In this document: positions 47,661 through 60,712 of the stretch, one piece after another
Numbering within the stretch: the stretch's first letter is position 1
Layout of the letters: each line of letters opens with the position of its first letter
NCBI GenBank assembly: GCA_022495005.1
Contig: JAGYXB010001749.1
Coordinates: 186,001 to 250,000, forward strand
Source: Rhyacophila brunnea
Lineage: Eukaryota > Arthropoda > Insecta > Trichoptera > Rhyacophilidae
DNA: 64,000 nucleotides
Reading direction: 5' to 3'
Notes under the pieces: model-generated
Database searches by the model: none
What the model was told of the DNA's origin: nothing
What the model saw: the letters and a program-made list of their open reading frames with translations, nothing else
Translations under genes and position numbers: made by a program

Positions 47661-50600
47661 CTTTTGATACCTATTTAACTAAAGCTCGGCTTATAAGTAT
47701 GGTTCATGCAACTATAATATTATGTTCTTATACATAAAATATTGATAATGTATTTATAGGTATTACCTATGTTATTCAATGTAATTATTCCTCTTTCATA
47801 CTTATCTATATGTATTTTGTTTTGAAATAATTAGTTGTTATTATTATGTTCCATTCTATTTCTGTTTTCAAGAACTAAATTTATGTATCAATTCTAGATA
47901 ATAATTCGTCGAGACCTCGACACTGATAGAAAAGCTTAGGTAAAACTTTTTTGTGATGAAGAAAGACAGTAGCGGTTTTGGGTAGGACGCTTACAGATTT
48001 GGAGGTCCCCTTATAAAAAAAATGGAATGTTGCATAAATATATGAATGTCAAAATTAATAAAAAAATGATTTTTCCACACTCAGGTTTTAAAAATTACGC
48101 ATTTTTCAAGCTATTCTGTTTCTGACGAAATCACTGCCCCAACCACCACTGGACGATAACACCATTACATTTCAAATGATTGTCAATATTAATTCAACTT
48201 ATTCCGTGATCACATCATAGACATGTATATTAAATCAATGCGTTTTGTACTATATTACGTTCATTTTTATTATACATTAATAATTATTGTTGAATATCTA
48301 CATTCAAATAGGTATTGTGAACTAACACTATAATACTACTAAGTGAACTAAATTTGAATCTCAAAGAATAAAGTAATATATTTTAATAAGTTATACGCCA
48401 GCCTTAGTTTTGTTTCAAGCATACAAAGGCGTTATATACCTACGTACAGCGCGGAGACGTCTATACAAATTTAAATGCGGGCAGGTTAGATGTAAATAAT
48501 TCAGTCCGGGTGGAGCGTACATAAATACTTGGCGAATGGCATTTTAATCAGTGTCTTAACTTTCGGTTCAGTGATTAATGGATCTGATGAAGGTGGTAGA
48601 TGAAACCGGTGGAGGGGTGCAGGGGGAACAAAAGACCGTGAAAGGGGTAGCGTGGAGGGGCGTGTTTGTAGATATAACTCTAGATGCATATAACGTCATG
48701 TTACATTAAATCGAAATAACATCAATATGACATGCTTAGACCAAAATATGACGGACGCTAAACTCTTAATTAGTGATCACCTCTCGTTCCGTCATGATCA
48801 TTATGGCCATTTTTTTAAAATAAAATATTTTTAATTTTCAAGAATGGTAAAAGTACGTAAACGTCACAATATAAATTAAAATAAGAATAATAAATTATAA
48901 ACTTTAATCGTCACTTTAGCAGTGGATTACTGAATCAGTTAACCCATGGTCGATACCTATTTAGGTTAGGTTAGGTTAGGTTTTACCCAGTTATACCTAG
49001 GTAGTATGTAGATACTTACCGCTGCAGGTAAATTGTGGATTTAGTTACTTTAATTTCAATATTTTAAAAGGAAGTATTAATTACTATTTTTTATAATATT
49101 GTTTTTTAAGATTTCCTTATAGGCTTATGAATAAAAATAGTTCCGATGCGGGTTCACAAGATTCGAAAGGATTCTGGTTTAAAAACAATTCAGAAGCCCT
49201 CAAGGTTAGTGGGTTTGGCTCTGGTTGCATTCCAAGCTCCGGATTAAACAAATGACTAAATAATCGTAAAAAAAAATATACTTCCAAACTGTAGAGGTCC
49301 ATGTGATGGTTATTGTGTAATTTAAATACATATTGCCTCAAATACACTATCTCCCATTGGCGAAGACTGCATATTAGGCGATTATTTAAAGCCTACCTAC
49401 TTAAGAAAAATATTTTCTAATTGCATATTGATATATTTACAATATAATCACTTGATTATTTTTTTCTATAAAACAATTTAATTTGCCAACGACAGATATC
49501 GTATATTATGCAGAAATGTATTATACAGATTACAAAATAATCTGAAAAGGTTTTAGAAAATATACCTACCACAGCGCACCATCTGTTTTGTAGTAAATAA
49601 ATATCGGATTATTTTTCAAGGAATGCTGATATTTTTTCGTATGAACTTTACGTCACGTAACCTCTGTCGGTCTATCGAATTGTTTGAAATATGATAGGCT
49701 CCTATCTCAGAGCCTTAAACCTTCACGCATAATATTGTTGTCATGACTGCACTTTTCACATTTTAAAATAAAAAGAAATTTTATCAATTTTTGATGATTG
49801 TTGACAATGACAATGACAATGATTTTTGATGCGTATAAATGTTTTGAAAAATACGTAATTTAAACTCATCATTCGATTTTATGACGTCAGTGAGTTTTTG
49901 AAGTTTCATTGAATTAGTGTGTCATTGTCAATTTTAGTCTGTATCTATTCATTAGTAGTAATATCGTATTATCTTATTATTTATCGTAAGTATACCTGAC
50001 AAGTGTGCTCTTTTTCTCAGATCTCTACAGCTTACCTCTTTCCAAAAGTCACCCTTCGCCACTGCTATCTCGTAATCCCAGAGTTTATAATTCCATCAAT
50101 AAGTTGGTAAACAATCAAATTTTCTCGAACGCAATTTTTGCTATGTCCGTTATGTTTTTTAGTTAAAACTTCTACCGTTTTAACTGAAAAAAATAATTGG
50201 TAATTGAAGGCAAACTTTGCAGACATACGAATATACTCATTTGAATAAAAAATATTTTTGTGGTCGGTACAGGAATTATTTTTTCTAATTACTTAGCTGA
50301 TACAAAAAAATGCTCTCGATTATGTATAAGAACTTGCGCAGGGATCGCCAAACTACTTAACAGGGTTAAAAAAATAAGTGCCCATGCAATAATCTACTTA
50401 GAAATTACTCAATACGTTATAACCTACTGCTTCAAAAAATGTTTAATATTGAAGTAAGTATATAGTCATTATATTTAGGTAAATACACATGCAATAAAAA
50501 TGCTTCAATAATATTATTTGATATTCTGAAATATTAATAAAACCGTTTAAAATCCTCAAAATTTAGCTCGAAACTCATCATGCAAAATAAGTAGATATAA

Positions 50601-52119
50601 CTATTTATTATCCTTAAACATCGGATTGTGTTAAATAGTATAGTAGTAATTCATTTATATGTATAATTATTTGTTATTATTTATAAATAAAATATTATAA
50701 ACGTTCTTGTATATCCACCCAAGTTCACCCAAATGTTTAAAATCCAACAAAATAAATAGTTGAAAGTAATTTATATTTTCGACATAATTAATAAACACTA
50801 CATTTTTAGAAACGTCAAATACCTAAATAATATATTGATAAGTACTTTTTGAACTAATGTAACGTTAATAATGTTAAACTGTAATAACTTGGAGAACCCA
50901 TAGAAACAGATATTAAAAAATCTTGGGTCTAGTGCTCACTTTCCAAGCGACTACTCTAATCACAGAGCTTTTAATGCAAGCACCTCATTTGACTATTTTT
51001 TTCCAATACCTACATACGATCTCATTTCATATACCCTCAATAGGTGGCTACCATATTTTTTATTGAAATCATAATAATATTATATCTAATTCATCCATGG
51101 CATCAGAATTGCTCCATTTTTTTTAAGTTGTGACGTCCTTGTACTTAATAGTGATAGTAATAGTGATAGTAATAGTGATTCCCGTGCAGAGAGAACAATA
51201 CATTACAATACATTACAAAAACGTATAAAGGTTTAGGCATACAATGGCGAACATTAACACTGTTGGTATAGGCGACGACCACTGGCGTACGAATCATACT
51301 GCCGATGTTGGGGGGGATGCGGCTAATTTAATACCGTGTTTAATTTTTTTCTCCTTGCGAGCACCACGTCTGGTTCGTGTCTCTCAGCCAATTAGCGTCC
51401 ACCGCGACGCTCTTACCTCCAACTCATAATCATTATGAGTGTCTGTTTGCTTTTTCATTTTTTCTGATTTTTCCCGCTATTTTTATAAAAACAACGGTTT
51501 CATTAGCTAACGTTTGACAGCCAGTAGGAAAATTGCATTGCGTTAAGTGATGTTAAAATTTAAAATAATAAATTAGTTTTCTATTTTTAGATTATCATTA
51601 ATTGAAATAAAGTGAAGAACGGAGATAGCCATATTAGTTGATTATTGACTTGCCATGGAGGCTTCGCTAGAGTAGATATACCCACGTGTATTTATGAATG
51701 CGAATCACTGAGTACCTACTAACCATATCCTCTATCAATGTACTGAAAATAGACTGAAAAAGAAAAGCTATTTATGTCAGTCAAGCTATTGGACTCAATA
51801 TAAGTAAATTTTTAGGTATTAATAGAAATTGCGTATTGCAAAATATATATCATCGAGAAAATCGCATCTTAAGCTTAGGTGGCTTAACCATTTTTCCTTT
51901 TTATTATCTGTTATTTTTCTAGTCTTTCTAAGTGTTATTAAAAAAAAGTTTTATGTAGTTGTATTTCCAGACCTGAACAACTGCAAATGAGTCACAATAC
52001 CTTTTGTACCTCCGGATAATAATATCTATTGCGTCATCTGTGCATTTCATTAAATTTCAGAAAATTATGCGATGAGTATTAATTTTTTTTAAACAAACTT
52101 AAAAATCATTTTACCAAAT
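47661..52119. other. Non-coding DNA with small repeats and islands
   Basis: No gene is supported. 48500-48670 is a GC-richer patch (GAAACCGGTGGAGGGGTGCA). 48964-48983 carries three to four TTAGG units. 49802-49821 is TGACAA repeated three times. 51148-51179 is a 12-bp unit (ATAGTGATAGTA) repeated about 2.6 times. 51240-51430 is GC-richer, with a 61-codon frame of unknown type. The remainder is AT-rich. Confidence 0.4.
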
Positions 52120-52600
52120 TTTTCTTAGCTCGTAATGTTGTTTTTCCGGTGGTCCAGTACAAATCTTGCAATCGATTTTTAACTAACTTCCCGACTAGCT
52201 AGACATTTGAAACTTTTAGAATATATCAGAAAACTATGCTAATGCATTCTTTTAATACTTTTAATATCTTTAAGTAGAATTGAGTTCATTTTCAGTTAAT
52301 TCTGTTTTGTATGTAAAGTTATTTCGGAAGAAATCCGTAATCCAATCCACTATTATTGGTTGGTAAGGGGGTAGTCATAGCAACTAAATTATTAATATAT
52401 ACGTGCGTTACTATGGAAATCAAAATGACATTTCAGTATTCTATATTTGTTTGTTTGTTGCAAAAAAGCAAAAAAATGAATTGTTGACAATTGCCTTATT
52501 TGTCCTAAATTATTAATACATAGAATTTTCAAGTTTATATGATTCAATAGAAAAATTAAAAATGTGGTATATAAAAAGTGCTTTTTATCTTGTAATTATT
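52120..52600. repeat. Dispersed repeat family D, copy 2
   Basis: Same orientation as 17271-17760, sharing at least five blocks in the same order. An extra block at about 52310-52350 (AGTTATTTCGGAAGAAATCC) is absent from the other copy. No target duplication or coding potential was recognised. Confidence 0.65.
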
Positions 52601-52949
52601 GCGTTATTAAATCCAGTATGCATATACTATTTATTTTTATAACTTCTAAATAGATAAAAAAAAATATTACAAATTCGCAACAATTAAAAAAAAAACAACA
52701 CAATAAATTAAAATATTAAAATGATTCATTCTATGTGTTCAGTTCTCCCTGTTTCGTGTTATTGTTATTGTCAATATACATAGTTGACAAAAACTGATGG
52801 ATTAACTATGTTTAAATTGCAATCACTTCTGTATTCACGAGATGATTTTGTATGGGTACATAGATATTACTATACCTCATATCTCAATTCAATGAAAATG
52901 CTTCCGCAGTGTCGTCGAGGATTATCAAATAATATTCATGAAATATGAA
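52601..52949. other. Non-coding DNA
   Basis: AT-rich, nothing recognised. Confidence 0.4.
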
Positions 52950-53450
52950 GATTTATGATAAAGCCCCGACATTTTTCTGCGATCAGCGTACTTATAAATG
53001 CGAAGATTTCCACAGATCCGACATCGGTATTCAATAAAATGCTAATGCCCGAGTTATTAATCATCGTACTCCAATCTTTCCATCGCTTCATTTGCAAGGA
53101 ATTCCCATCACCCCAGTCCTTCCTTATCACTGCGCGGGCGACACTTGGCAAAAGATCGCCCCCACGAGGGGACATCACGGGGGTAGATGATTCTCTTGAC
53201 CCCCCCTTTTTTATACTCGGTTAATTACTTTCTGCAGCACGTTTTCCGCTAATGCGTTGCTCTGTTTCGGGCGCGAAAGAATGTCGCGTACTTAACTCTT
53301 GATTTCAGTTTTTCCAAGGCAAATTAGACGGCGGCACGTAGCGGGAGACGCTTTTTTAATCAAATCAGAAGATTTCTTAGTGCTTTTCTCGGCCGCTTGT
53401 AAATGCTAGTGTGCTAACTCGAGCCGCTTGGAGGCGTTAAAAAAGATTGC
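52950..53450. other. Longest GC-rich unique island downstream of the finger exons
   Basis: About 500 bases. 52955-53224 is open on both strands at once (89 codons plus, 80 minus), but neither peptide has a domain or good splice boundaries. GATCGCCCCCACGAGGGGAC is followed by a pyrimidine run; then come GGGCGCGAAAGAATGTCGCG and GGCGGCACGTAGCGGGAGAC. No partner in the window. Candidate regulatory or conserved element; a non-coding RNA is possible but unsupported. Confidence 0.35.
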
Positions 53451-56400
53451 ATCGCTATTCGAATATATTTACTATATTTTTAATTAAACAAGTACTTAAA
53501 ATTCTTTGTTTCTTTCTGTCGGTCTCTCAATATTAGCGGACTGAAATTTTCAATTCTATGTGACAATAGTAATCCTTTACTTCTAATAAATACTGATATT
53601 CTAATAATTGTGGGAAAGGAATGTAGCACTTTTGTTAGATCAAAATGACAATGTTGCTTAGCATAATTTATTTTTCTCTATGGTTTTTTTAATAGTATTG
53701 AAACGAGGTCAATATTTAACACAATAATTACTTCAAAATGTACTTCCAATCTCAAGATCCTGCTTGAGTTTGGTCAAAAAATGTTTTTATTTAAAATAAG
53801 TATAATTTAAAGATTGCGGTTGATTTATAAACTAAAAATATTATTTTTTTCAGGATTACGGGGTCGAAAATAATAATATCCATACTATTATAAAACGTCA
53901 TAAATAAATGACATTGATTTCAAGACAACAGCTACTAAAGATTTTCTTATGTTTTCTGTGTTAGTATAAAATTATATTATTACAATACAATAGAAAATTA
54001 ATGTCAACCCTCTTCCTGGATTTGTATTCTTCTGCAGTTAAGTAACAACTAATATAATATTTCATTATTTACTTCCTAACCATTCATAATGGGTCTATTT
54101 TAAAAGTTGATTGGAGTAATTATATTTTTAATCAAAAAAAGAAACATGCTGATTTATTTATATTAAATTGAGTAAAAACATACCCATATTGGTCCGTAAA
54201 TCTTAACGCATCTCATAACTCAATATTGTTATACGACCAAAAAGCCCTCAATGATTAGCAACACTAGCAAAAGCTAACAAAGCATGTTGGCGCGCTCTCA
54301 TATTTCTGGTTGAGCTTTTAACGTATTGAGACCAGTTTCACACATTATTTTGAGATTATAAATTTTATAATTTTAGTAATTTCTTAAGTACCTATATAAT
54401 ACAACTAAAATGAAAAAATATTTTTATAAATATACGAAGATATTTCAACACTATCTTATTCATTTGTTTTCCATATATTGAATTTCCATTTGTATGTATT
54501 TTTTTAATAATGTTATAAAAAAGTAGGTACCATGTAAGAGTATTATTAAAGACTAATATCTCATTAGTTAACCCCATAATTTTTTTTTTCTTAGAATTGA
54601 CGATTTACACCTCTTGAGTGTAGTATTTTTATTGTTTATAAAGAATAATGATCTATTATTAGGTTTTGACGATTTATTATAATTTATGCTATTGTGTGTA
54701 TTGTTATTAATAAGATAGGGTTTTTACTAATTAGGTTTTTTACTGACACTTCAGCTATTCATAATTTATGTATTGTATTTTTTGTGACCTTTTACTTGAT
54801 AGGTAGGTAATGGAGTTTTTACTTACTTTATTGTATTGATTTACTATATAAGCTAGAGTAAAGAGTGTTCATTGTCAGTGTGTGTTTACCTTTTACCATA
54901 ATTGTTTGTTTTTATTTTTAGTTTGTTTATGTGAAAGGTAAAAATATATTTTGACCGGCAAATATCGAGATTTTTCTTAGGTTTCGAACGAGTTCATACT
55001 CAAGCCTCTTCGGCCGTCGAGAGAGAGTGGATTTTGCTAGTACAAAATATTAGCTTTTCCCAAGTGAGCGGCAGGGTAATTAAATTAATGCCCCCCCCCT
55101 TTATTTTTATTGTCCTACGGAGGTGGCCCAATGAGGGGTGCGTTTGAATACACGACCCTTGCTGTCCAATGTATTCTGTTATTTTTTGATTTTTTTGTTT
55201 CAATTGCAAGCATTTTTTTACAATTGATTGAAATATGTAGTCAGATGCTTATACTATTTTAGCTAATTTTTTGGTTTCTAAAATTCATGTTTATCAAAGT
55301 CAAAATTTTGGATATTATTGAATGTTAATATCAGAATATTATATAGTATATAAAAAAATATTTATGATTCAAGACTGAAAAATATACAATATTTAAAAAT
55401 GCAGCATTATTTATTTGAAACATTAATTATCAAAAATACGCATATTAGAAATTTCCTTAAATATTTTTTAAGCCAAATGGGTTTGATCCTACATATTCTA
55501 TTTCACCCCGGGTGAGATCTCTCAAAGATGAATGTTAAGAATAATAGTGAATAATTAATAATTCTCACACATATGATACTTTTTCAGGAAACAGAAAATA
55601 TATCCCAATATTAATATTCTTCTTCTTGGAGAATGCAAAGGAAAAAAATACGACACCCAGCAGGAATCAAAAAAAATGTTACGTTCTTAACTCTTGTGAA
55701 TTATTCGTTTAATAAAAAATAATAGTTAACATTTTCATCAGTTGACATTTTTAAGTATTTATTTTCAATGTTCTAAAAATATCACAATATGAATATTACA
55801 CTCTCATTATAATGATTCCATAAAACGGGAACACCTCACCGGAAATCAAACAGAGCTTTCATATTATTATCAAGAGGGTGCGTTCAGATCACACAACGAG
55901 TGAGGAAAAGTGGAACTACACACTGAGGGGGGGTCATGGGGGGACTATTCGACAATAATCGAATTTCCCAGCGTATCGGATTACAGCCGCGCGGCGCCAC
56001 TCGTAAAATTAAATTATCCAATTAAATTGATAAATCACGAGTCAAAAAAGAAGTTTCATCTGCAAAAGTAGTGGGCGAATAATATTATCATACGGTTTTA
56101 TGAACTATAATAATTAATTATTCGACTTTCTATGGAATAGAAAATGTAGTAACTTCATACAAAGTATAGGTACGTATTATCAACCAATGGTTGTATATTT
56201 GCTTCAGTTTCATAGATGAGACAAAAAGTAAAAATAAAACACACCTACCCTTAACTGTAATACACTAGGTAATTACTTATCCAAAAAATCTAATGTAACA
56301 CATCTATATTATATATATATATATTAGGTACCTATTAATAGTCCTAAAGCATAATAGTAGGGCGTTGGGTGGAATTTATTTTGAAGTATAAATTACTACA

Positions 56401-56519
56401 TTAGAATTTAATAGAATGTGGACCAATATTTTTGATTCGATGGAATTTATTCATTTTATTTATAAATATGAATATATGTACAAAATAATATAAAATGGTA
56501 ATTGCCTAGTTTAATTTAT
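53451..56519. other. Non-coding DNA
   Basis: Mostly AT-rich. 55000-55160 has a C-run (TGCCCCCCCCCTTTA) and a 69-codon minus frame of unknown type. 55640-55725 is a short diverged copy of the fold-back/SINE tail (TACGACACCC, then CTCTTGTGAATTATTCG). 55860-56010 is a GC-richer patch (ACAGCCGCGCGGCGCCACTC). 56305-56325 is a TA run. No exon is supported. Confidence 0.4.
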
Positions 56520-56830
56520 TCTTCTTCTTCCACCCTATCACGACTTATATATATTGGGGCATAGGGCAAGCACAAGTTCGCGCCACTTCCCTCGGTTCAC
56601 CGCCAACTCTTGCGCCCCCCGCCATGTCAGACCTGCAGCATGTATGTCGCTCCTGTAGCACCGCTAAGGAAGGGCCGGCTACGGCGACGGAACCCTTGAG
56701 GCTGTGCCACAAGGGTACGAAGTGTCGCACTCTTTGGCGTCATCCGGAATACGTGTCCCAGCCACGTAAAGCGTCTCTTCGTGATAACCTCATTGAAGTT
56801 ATCACGAAGATTGAGGATATTTTAATTTAG
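56520..56830 (-). pseudogene. 3' end of a non-LTR retrotransposon
   Basis: The minus strand reads KRRFTWLGHVFRMTPKSATL, RTLVAQPQGFRRRSRPFL, then after a one-base frame shift SDIHAAGLTWRGAQELAVNR, EKWRELVLALCPNIYKS and two stops. This is an excellent ORF2 C-terminus (RxTWLGHVxRM, RRxGRPxL, DIxAAGLTWRxAQ..A.NREKWRxLV). After the stops a GGTGGAAGAAGAAGAA simple repeat is the probable 3' tail. One frameshift and the missing 5' part show it is dead. A 12-bp hairpin (CTTCGTGATAAC, inverse at 56799) lies at its upstream end. The 68-codon plus frame is a shadow. Confidence 0.88.
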
Positions 56831-58079
56831 TGCTTATTAATCGTAAATTGAACTGGTTTATATTATGAAACTATATATGTATCTCAGGGCCAGTGTGACA
56901 TTACTCCGTTTTTGTATAAAATGAGTTAAGTACAGATTTTGAACCTGAAGTATCATATCTTTTAGAATTAATTTATTCATCCTTTGAGTATATTCATTTT
57001 AAAAACCTGAAATTTTTAAACATTTAGCGGTTATATTAAATTGTACCTTACTTGACTTACAGTAGGCACTAGTTATTAGATACATTTATGTTATAATTGC
57101 TTTGAAATATAACTTTTATTATTATCTTCAATATTTGGTTAGCTATGTTCAAAAATAACTGTTGAACTATATAAATTATGTATAAATTGGTCTCAAAAAT
57201 TATAGAATTGACAGAAATATAGTTTTAAAAAACGTATTATTTATTATGTACTTATCCGTAAGAATGGCCTATCTGACGATAGATACGTATAATTAAAATG
57301 TGAAATTAACTGCAATAATGATTCGGCAATAAATCACGGCCAAAACTACCCCATTTTATTGGAGCCATTATGCGTCCTCGAGCACAATAGATCACTTTGC
57401 TCATCATATTAAAATGATTTCACTTGATTCTATCTCACGCGTATTCCTGAACAGTACACACTGCTCAGTAACACGATATCAAATTTCACTACACCCTGCT
57501 AATATATTATAATAATAATAAGATGGGAATTTAAAAGTGAGAGTAAAAAATAGTATATTATATTATTGATATTATTATAGGGTATAGGTATAACTATGTT
57601 TGCGTTGATATTATGTTACTGGTCACATTTCGTTCACCTTATTTAAGTGAATTTTATTACAAATAATACTTTGATTATTATAAACATATATTTATTGAAA
57701 TAATACTATGTATATACCCAAACAATATTTGATTCATTCTTTTGATTAAATTGAATAATGATAATAATATGATAAATATAAAAAGTTCCTTACTATAATA
57801 TTTTTAAGTGATACATACATATATTAAAATATATTCTAATTCGGCTATAATAAGTCCAACTATAAATAATTAAATAACACGCTGAATTAATTTGATTTAT
57901 ATACACCAAATGTAAAGTAAAGTTTCTCTTAAAAATAATATTTTATTTAAAATTATATATAGTTACTCGTATTACATATTATGTAGTATCGGATAAAAAT
58001 TGTTATTGGTTATATAACTGAATAAATAACAATGCAAATTAAATCAACGCTGTCATTGGCTGTACAATCCAAGGTTATT
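56831..58079. other. Non-coding DNA
   Basis: AT-rich, no gene or repeat pair recognised; 57300-57480 is slightly richer in GC with no further signal. Confidence 0.4.
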
Positions 58080-58303
58080 TTAGCTGTTTCCAGTATATAC
58101 CTGTCTACGTCTGCCTGTCTTCAATGCAGTTCTCCAGCTTTGAAGATCCAACATCTCTATTAACGCAATTGATCCATGTCAATTAGGGTCCAGTTTTTCC
58201 TCTCTCCACCGGGTTTGTTATCATTAATGTTTTTAGCATCTTCGTTTTATTCATTTTTGCTACGTGACTCTCCCATCACAAGTATCTGTTCTTAACAAAA
58301 TTC
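58080..58303 (-). pseudogene. Non-LTR reverse-transcriptase remnant split by a MITE
   Basis: The minus strand reads WESHVAKMNKTKMLKTLMIT, NPVERGKTGP and, in another frame, EMLDLQSWRTALKTGRRRQ; compare RWLGHVARMxxxRxPKxxx..GxRxxGRP..DLxxLxxWRTAAxDRxxW. Heavily decayed. The sequence to its right is interrupted by the MITE at 58304-58487, so the remnant may continue beyond it. Confidence 0.55.
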
Positions 58304-58487
58304 GGTACTGTTCGGTTATCAGGAATACAGCGGAAAACACATTTTTAAAATAGCCGATAAACTGTATTATTTGTTAGGTTAACCTAACCAAACCTAACCT
58401 AAACCAACCCAAACTAACAAATAATCCAGTATATCGGGTACTTTCAAAATGTGTTTTCCGCTGTATTCCTGATAACCGAACAGTACC
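58304..58487. mobile_element. Palindromic MITE with TTAGG-repeat core, copy 2
   Basis: Bounded by perfect 8-bp direct repeats CAAAATTC (58296-58303 and 58488-58495), which fix the ends as GGTACTGTTCGG and CCGAACAGTACC. Inverted repeats of about 70 bases match those of 13864-14097. The core is about 50 bases of AACCTAACC-type repeats, the reverse strand of copy 1. An 8-bp target duplication suits hAT- or P-like transposition. No coding capacity. Confidence 0.9.
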
Positions 58488-58495
58488 CAAAATTC

Positions 58496-60295
58496 TGCTC
58501 CTCTTGGCATTGCAAGCAGGTGATAGAACTCTGCACAAAATACAAAATTTTGAAACATAGGAAAAAAGTCTACTGAGAAAAATTTGACTAAGAAAGATCC
58601 GAGCTTATATTTTTTACTGTTAACTTTTAAGCTATCAAGCTATTTAATTACAAAGCTCCATTGGCGGCATATGGAACAACTTTACTGATATAATGTGGTT
58701 GTTAAAATTTATTTTACTGAATTATAGACGGATTGGTAGTTGAAAGGATAAGAATACTGACTCGGATAGGGAAAAAACGTTTCATTCTCATAATATAAAC
58801 CTAAGTTTAAGTGTAATGATGTATTTTTATAACAAGAATATAACATTCTTAAATCTTGTGTAGGATTCGGTATTGAATACCAATAATCTTTTAATTATGA
58901 TTTTTGTTAATTCATTTAATCGCTTTTTGTAACGGATGTACAGACAAAAAAAAGTTATTTTCATAATTATAAAAGCATTGGTAAATTAAACAGTGCTTCC
59001 TCAATTCATGTCAATTGTTGACTATTCTCACAAAATACAAACAGTTCCGAATACACATAATTATTTATATCCATTAAAGAACAATTTATTCACCGCGCAC
59101 CCTTTCATTTGACGGGCAAATATTTAAACACAATAGAGGACGAAGCCTCAGTTTAGTGGCTCCGAGCCCCTAATATGAAATATGTTATATTATTTGCCAA
59201 AAAAGGGGGGGCCGGGTGACATCAGTGGGCACGCGCCCGAGCCCCCCTATACATTGTGATCTTTCTAAATATGCGAGCGCACAACTAAACAAAAAGCGTG
59301 ATATACACCGACGTAATGAAAATTCCTCTATGAAGCAATAAGGCTCATAATTTAATATGCCGAAGATTTAATTCGGTTGTTTATGTCACTACAACTATGT
59401 ATGAACAGACGACTTACTTAGATTATTACAGTAATTTATCATTTATCATAATGTGAATTCATGGGATTTTCGCACTCTGTATGAATTCCTTTTCTGGTAT
59501 TTATGACATTATTTTGTTTTTATTAGTATTTAATATTTATTTTTCTTACTGTATTGAAGCATTTAAACCCTGTTTAAATCAAATAATTAAATACACATCA
59601 ATCATTAAAACACAAGTACTTGACCACAATTTATAATATATATTTATTTATTTATATGGCAATAATAAAAAAATCGTCTTTCAAAAGAATGCCCCATGCC
59701 ACCAACATCATTTTCAGTATTTAATTTAATTAACTGGGCTCAACGTTAAATATGCATTATTGGAAATGAGTCATGTCCAAGTACTTAAAAACCATTTTAA
59801 TAATAACACGGTTGAAAAATTTTGGTCGAAGTTATACGTTGATCAAGAATCAAGTCAATTCCAAGAATTGGCAACAATTTCTTTATTAATATTGTCGATT
59901 TACTACCGTATAGTACTTTGAGAGATCATTCAGTGTAATGCACTTCATAAAAAACAAATATCGAAGCCAGTTGACAGATGTAAACTTAGAAGCAGCCATG
60001 CGGCTCGCATTGGAAAAAAGGAGTATTGAGGAATTTCCATTTGCATCATTTTTAAATAAATAGATATGTACTAAAATGTTCAAATGTCTTTTATTAAATG
60101 GACTTGTCTATAAATAAATTGATCGATTTTTTTAGTAGCTAAATAAAATTTAGCTTTAATTTTGCAATCACAACAAAAGTGAAATTTTGTGTGGCCACCA
60201 GACGTTTCCATAGAACTGTTAATGTTAATTGTGTGGCCACAGTTAAATATCACGGGAGAACCACTGGACTAGACCCTCTAGGACTATTCGGCACC
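58496..60295. other. Non-coding DNA
   Basis: At 58840-58875 TAACATTCTTAAATCTTGTG is a fragment of the fold-back/SINE tail. 59090-59260 is GC-richer with a G-run (AAAAGGGGGGGCCGGGTGAC) and GGGCACGCGCCCGAGCCCCC. 60185-60240 has GTGTGGCCAC twice, about 45 bases apart. The minus frame at 59886-60083 has no domain. The rest is AT-rich. Confidence 0.4.
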
Positions 60296-60712
60296 GGGAC
60301 AACTGGGCGCCACGCAATCGAATGAAATTCTAAAATAAATAGACGTTCGTTAGTTATTGTAGGTATATAGTTTTAAAATATATATTTAATATTATTATTT
60401 TATTAAACTTATTATATTCTTATTATTTAATATTTGGTGAGAATTTACATATATGCACACGTTAATAACGATTTAACTGTGCATATGTTTAAGTCACAAC
60501 GAGAAGAGAGTTCTTTTATTTTTTATATAAAGCGTCAGACATAATAATTATTCTCAATCCGCAATAAAAAACAGTATGTTAAGAGCAAAATGAATTAAAA
60601 CTACTAAGTAGTAGATGAATTCCTCGTCTACGTTCTGTATAAAATCGTAACGAACATCTATTTATTTCATTCGACAGTGCGGTGCCCAGTTGTCCTGGCG
60701 TCCAGTTGTCCC
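60296..60712. mobile_element. Approximately 400-bp MITE with inverted ends
   Basis: The left end GGGACAACTGGGCGCCACGC continues to TCGAATGAAAT and AAATAGACGTTCGTTA. The right end carries the inverse: TAACGAACATCTATTTATTT, then CATTCGACAGTGCGGTGCCC and AGTTGTCC. The right terminus has a second tandem CCAGTTGTCCC, so the exact boundary (60695 or 60712) is unclear. The interior is AT-rich and non-coding. Direct repeats were not resolved. Confidence 0.65.

Noticed and set aside
51148..51179. CRISPR-like or functional tandem array
   Set aside because: Only about 2.6 units of 12 bp without spacers; an ordinary minisatellite in eukaryotic DNA.
56624..56830. Cysteine-rich plus-strand protein
   Set aside because: It is antisense to the well-supported LINE ORF2 end and the cysteine spacing fits no zinc finger.
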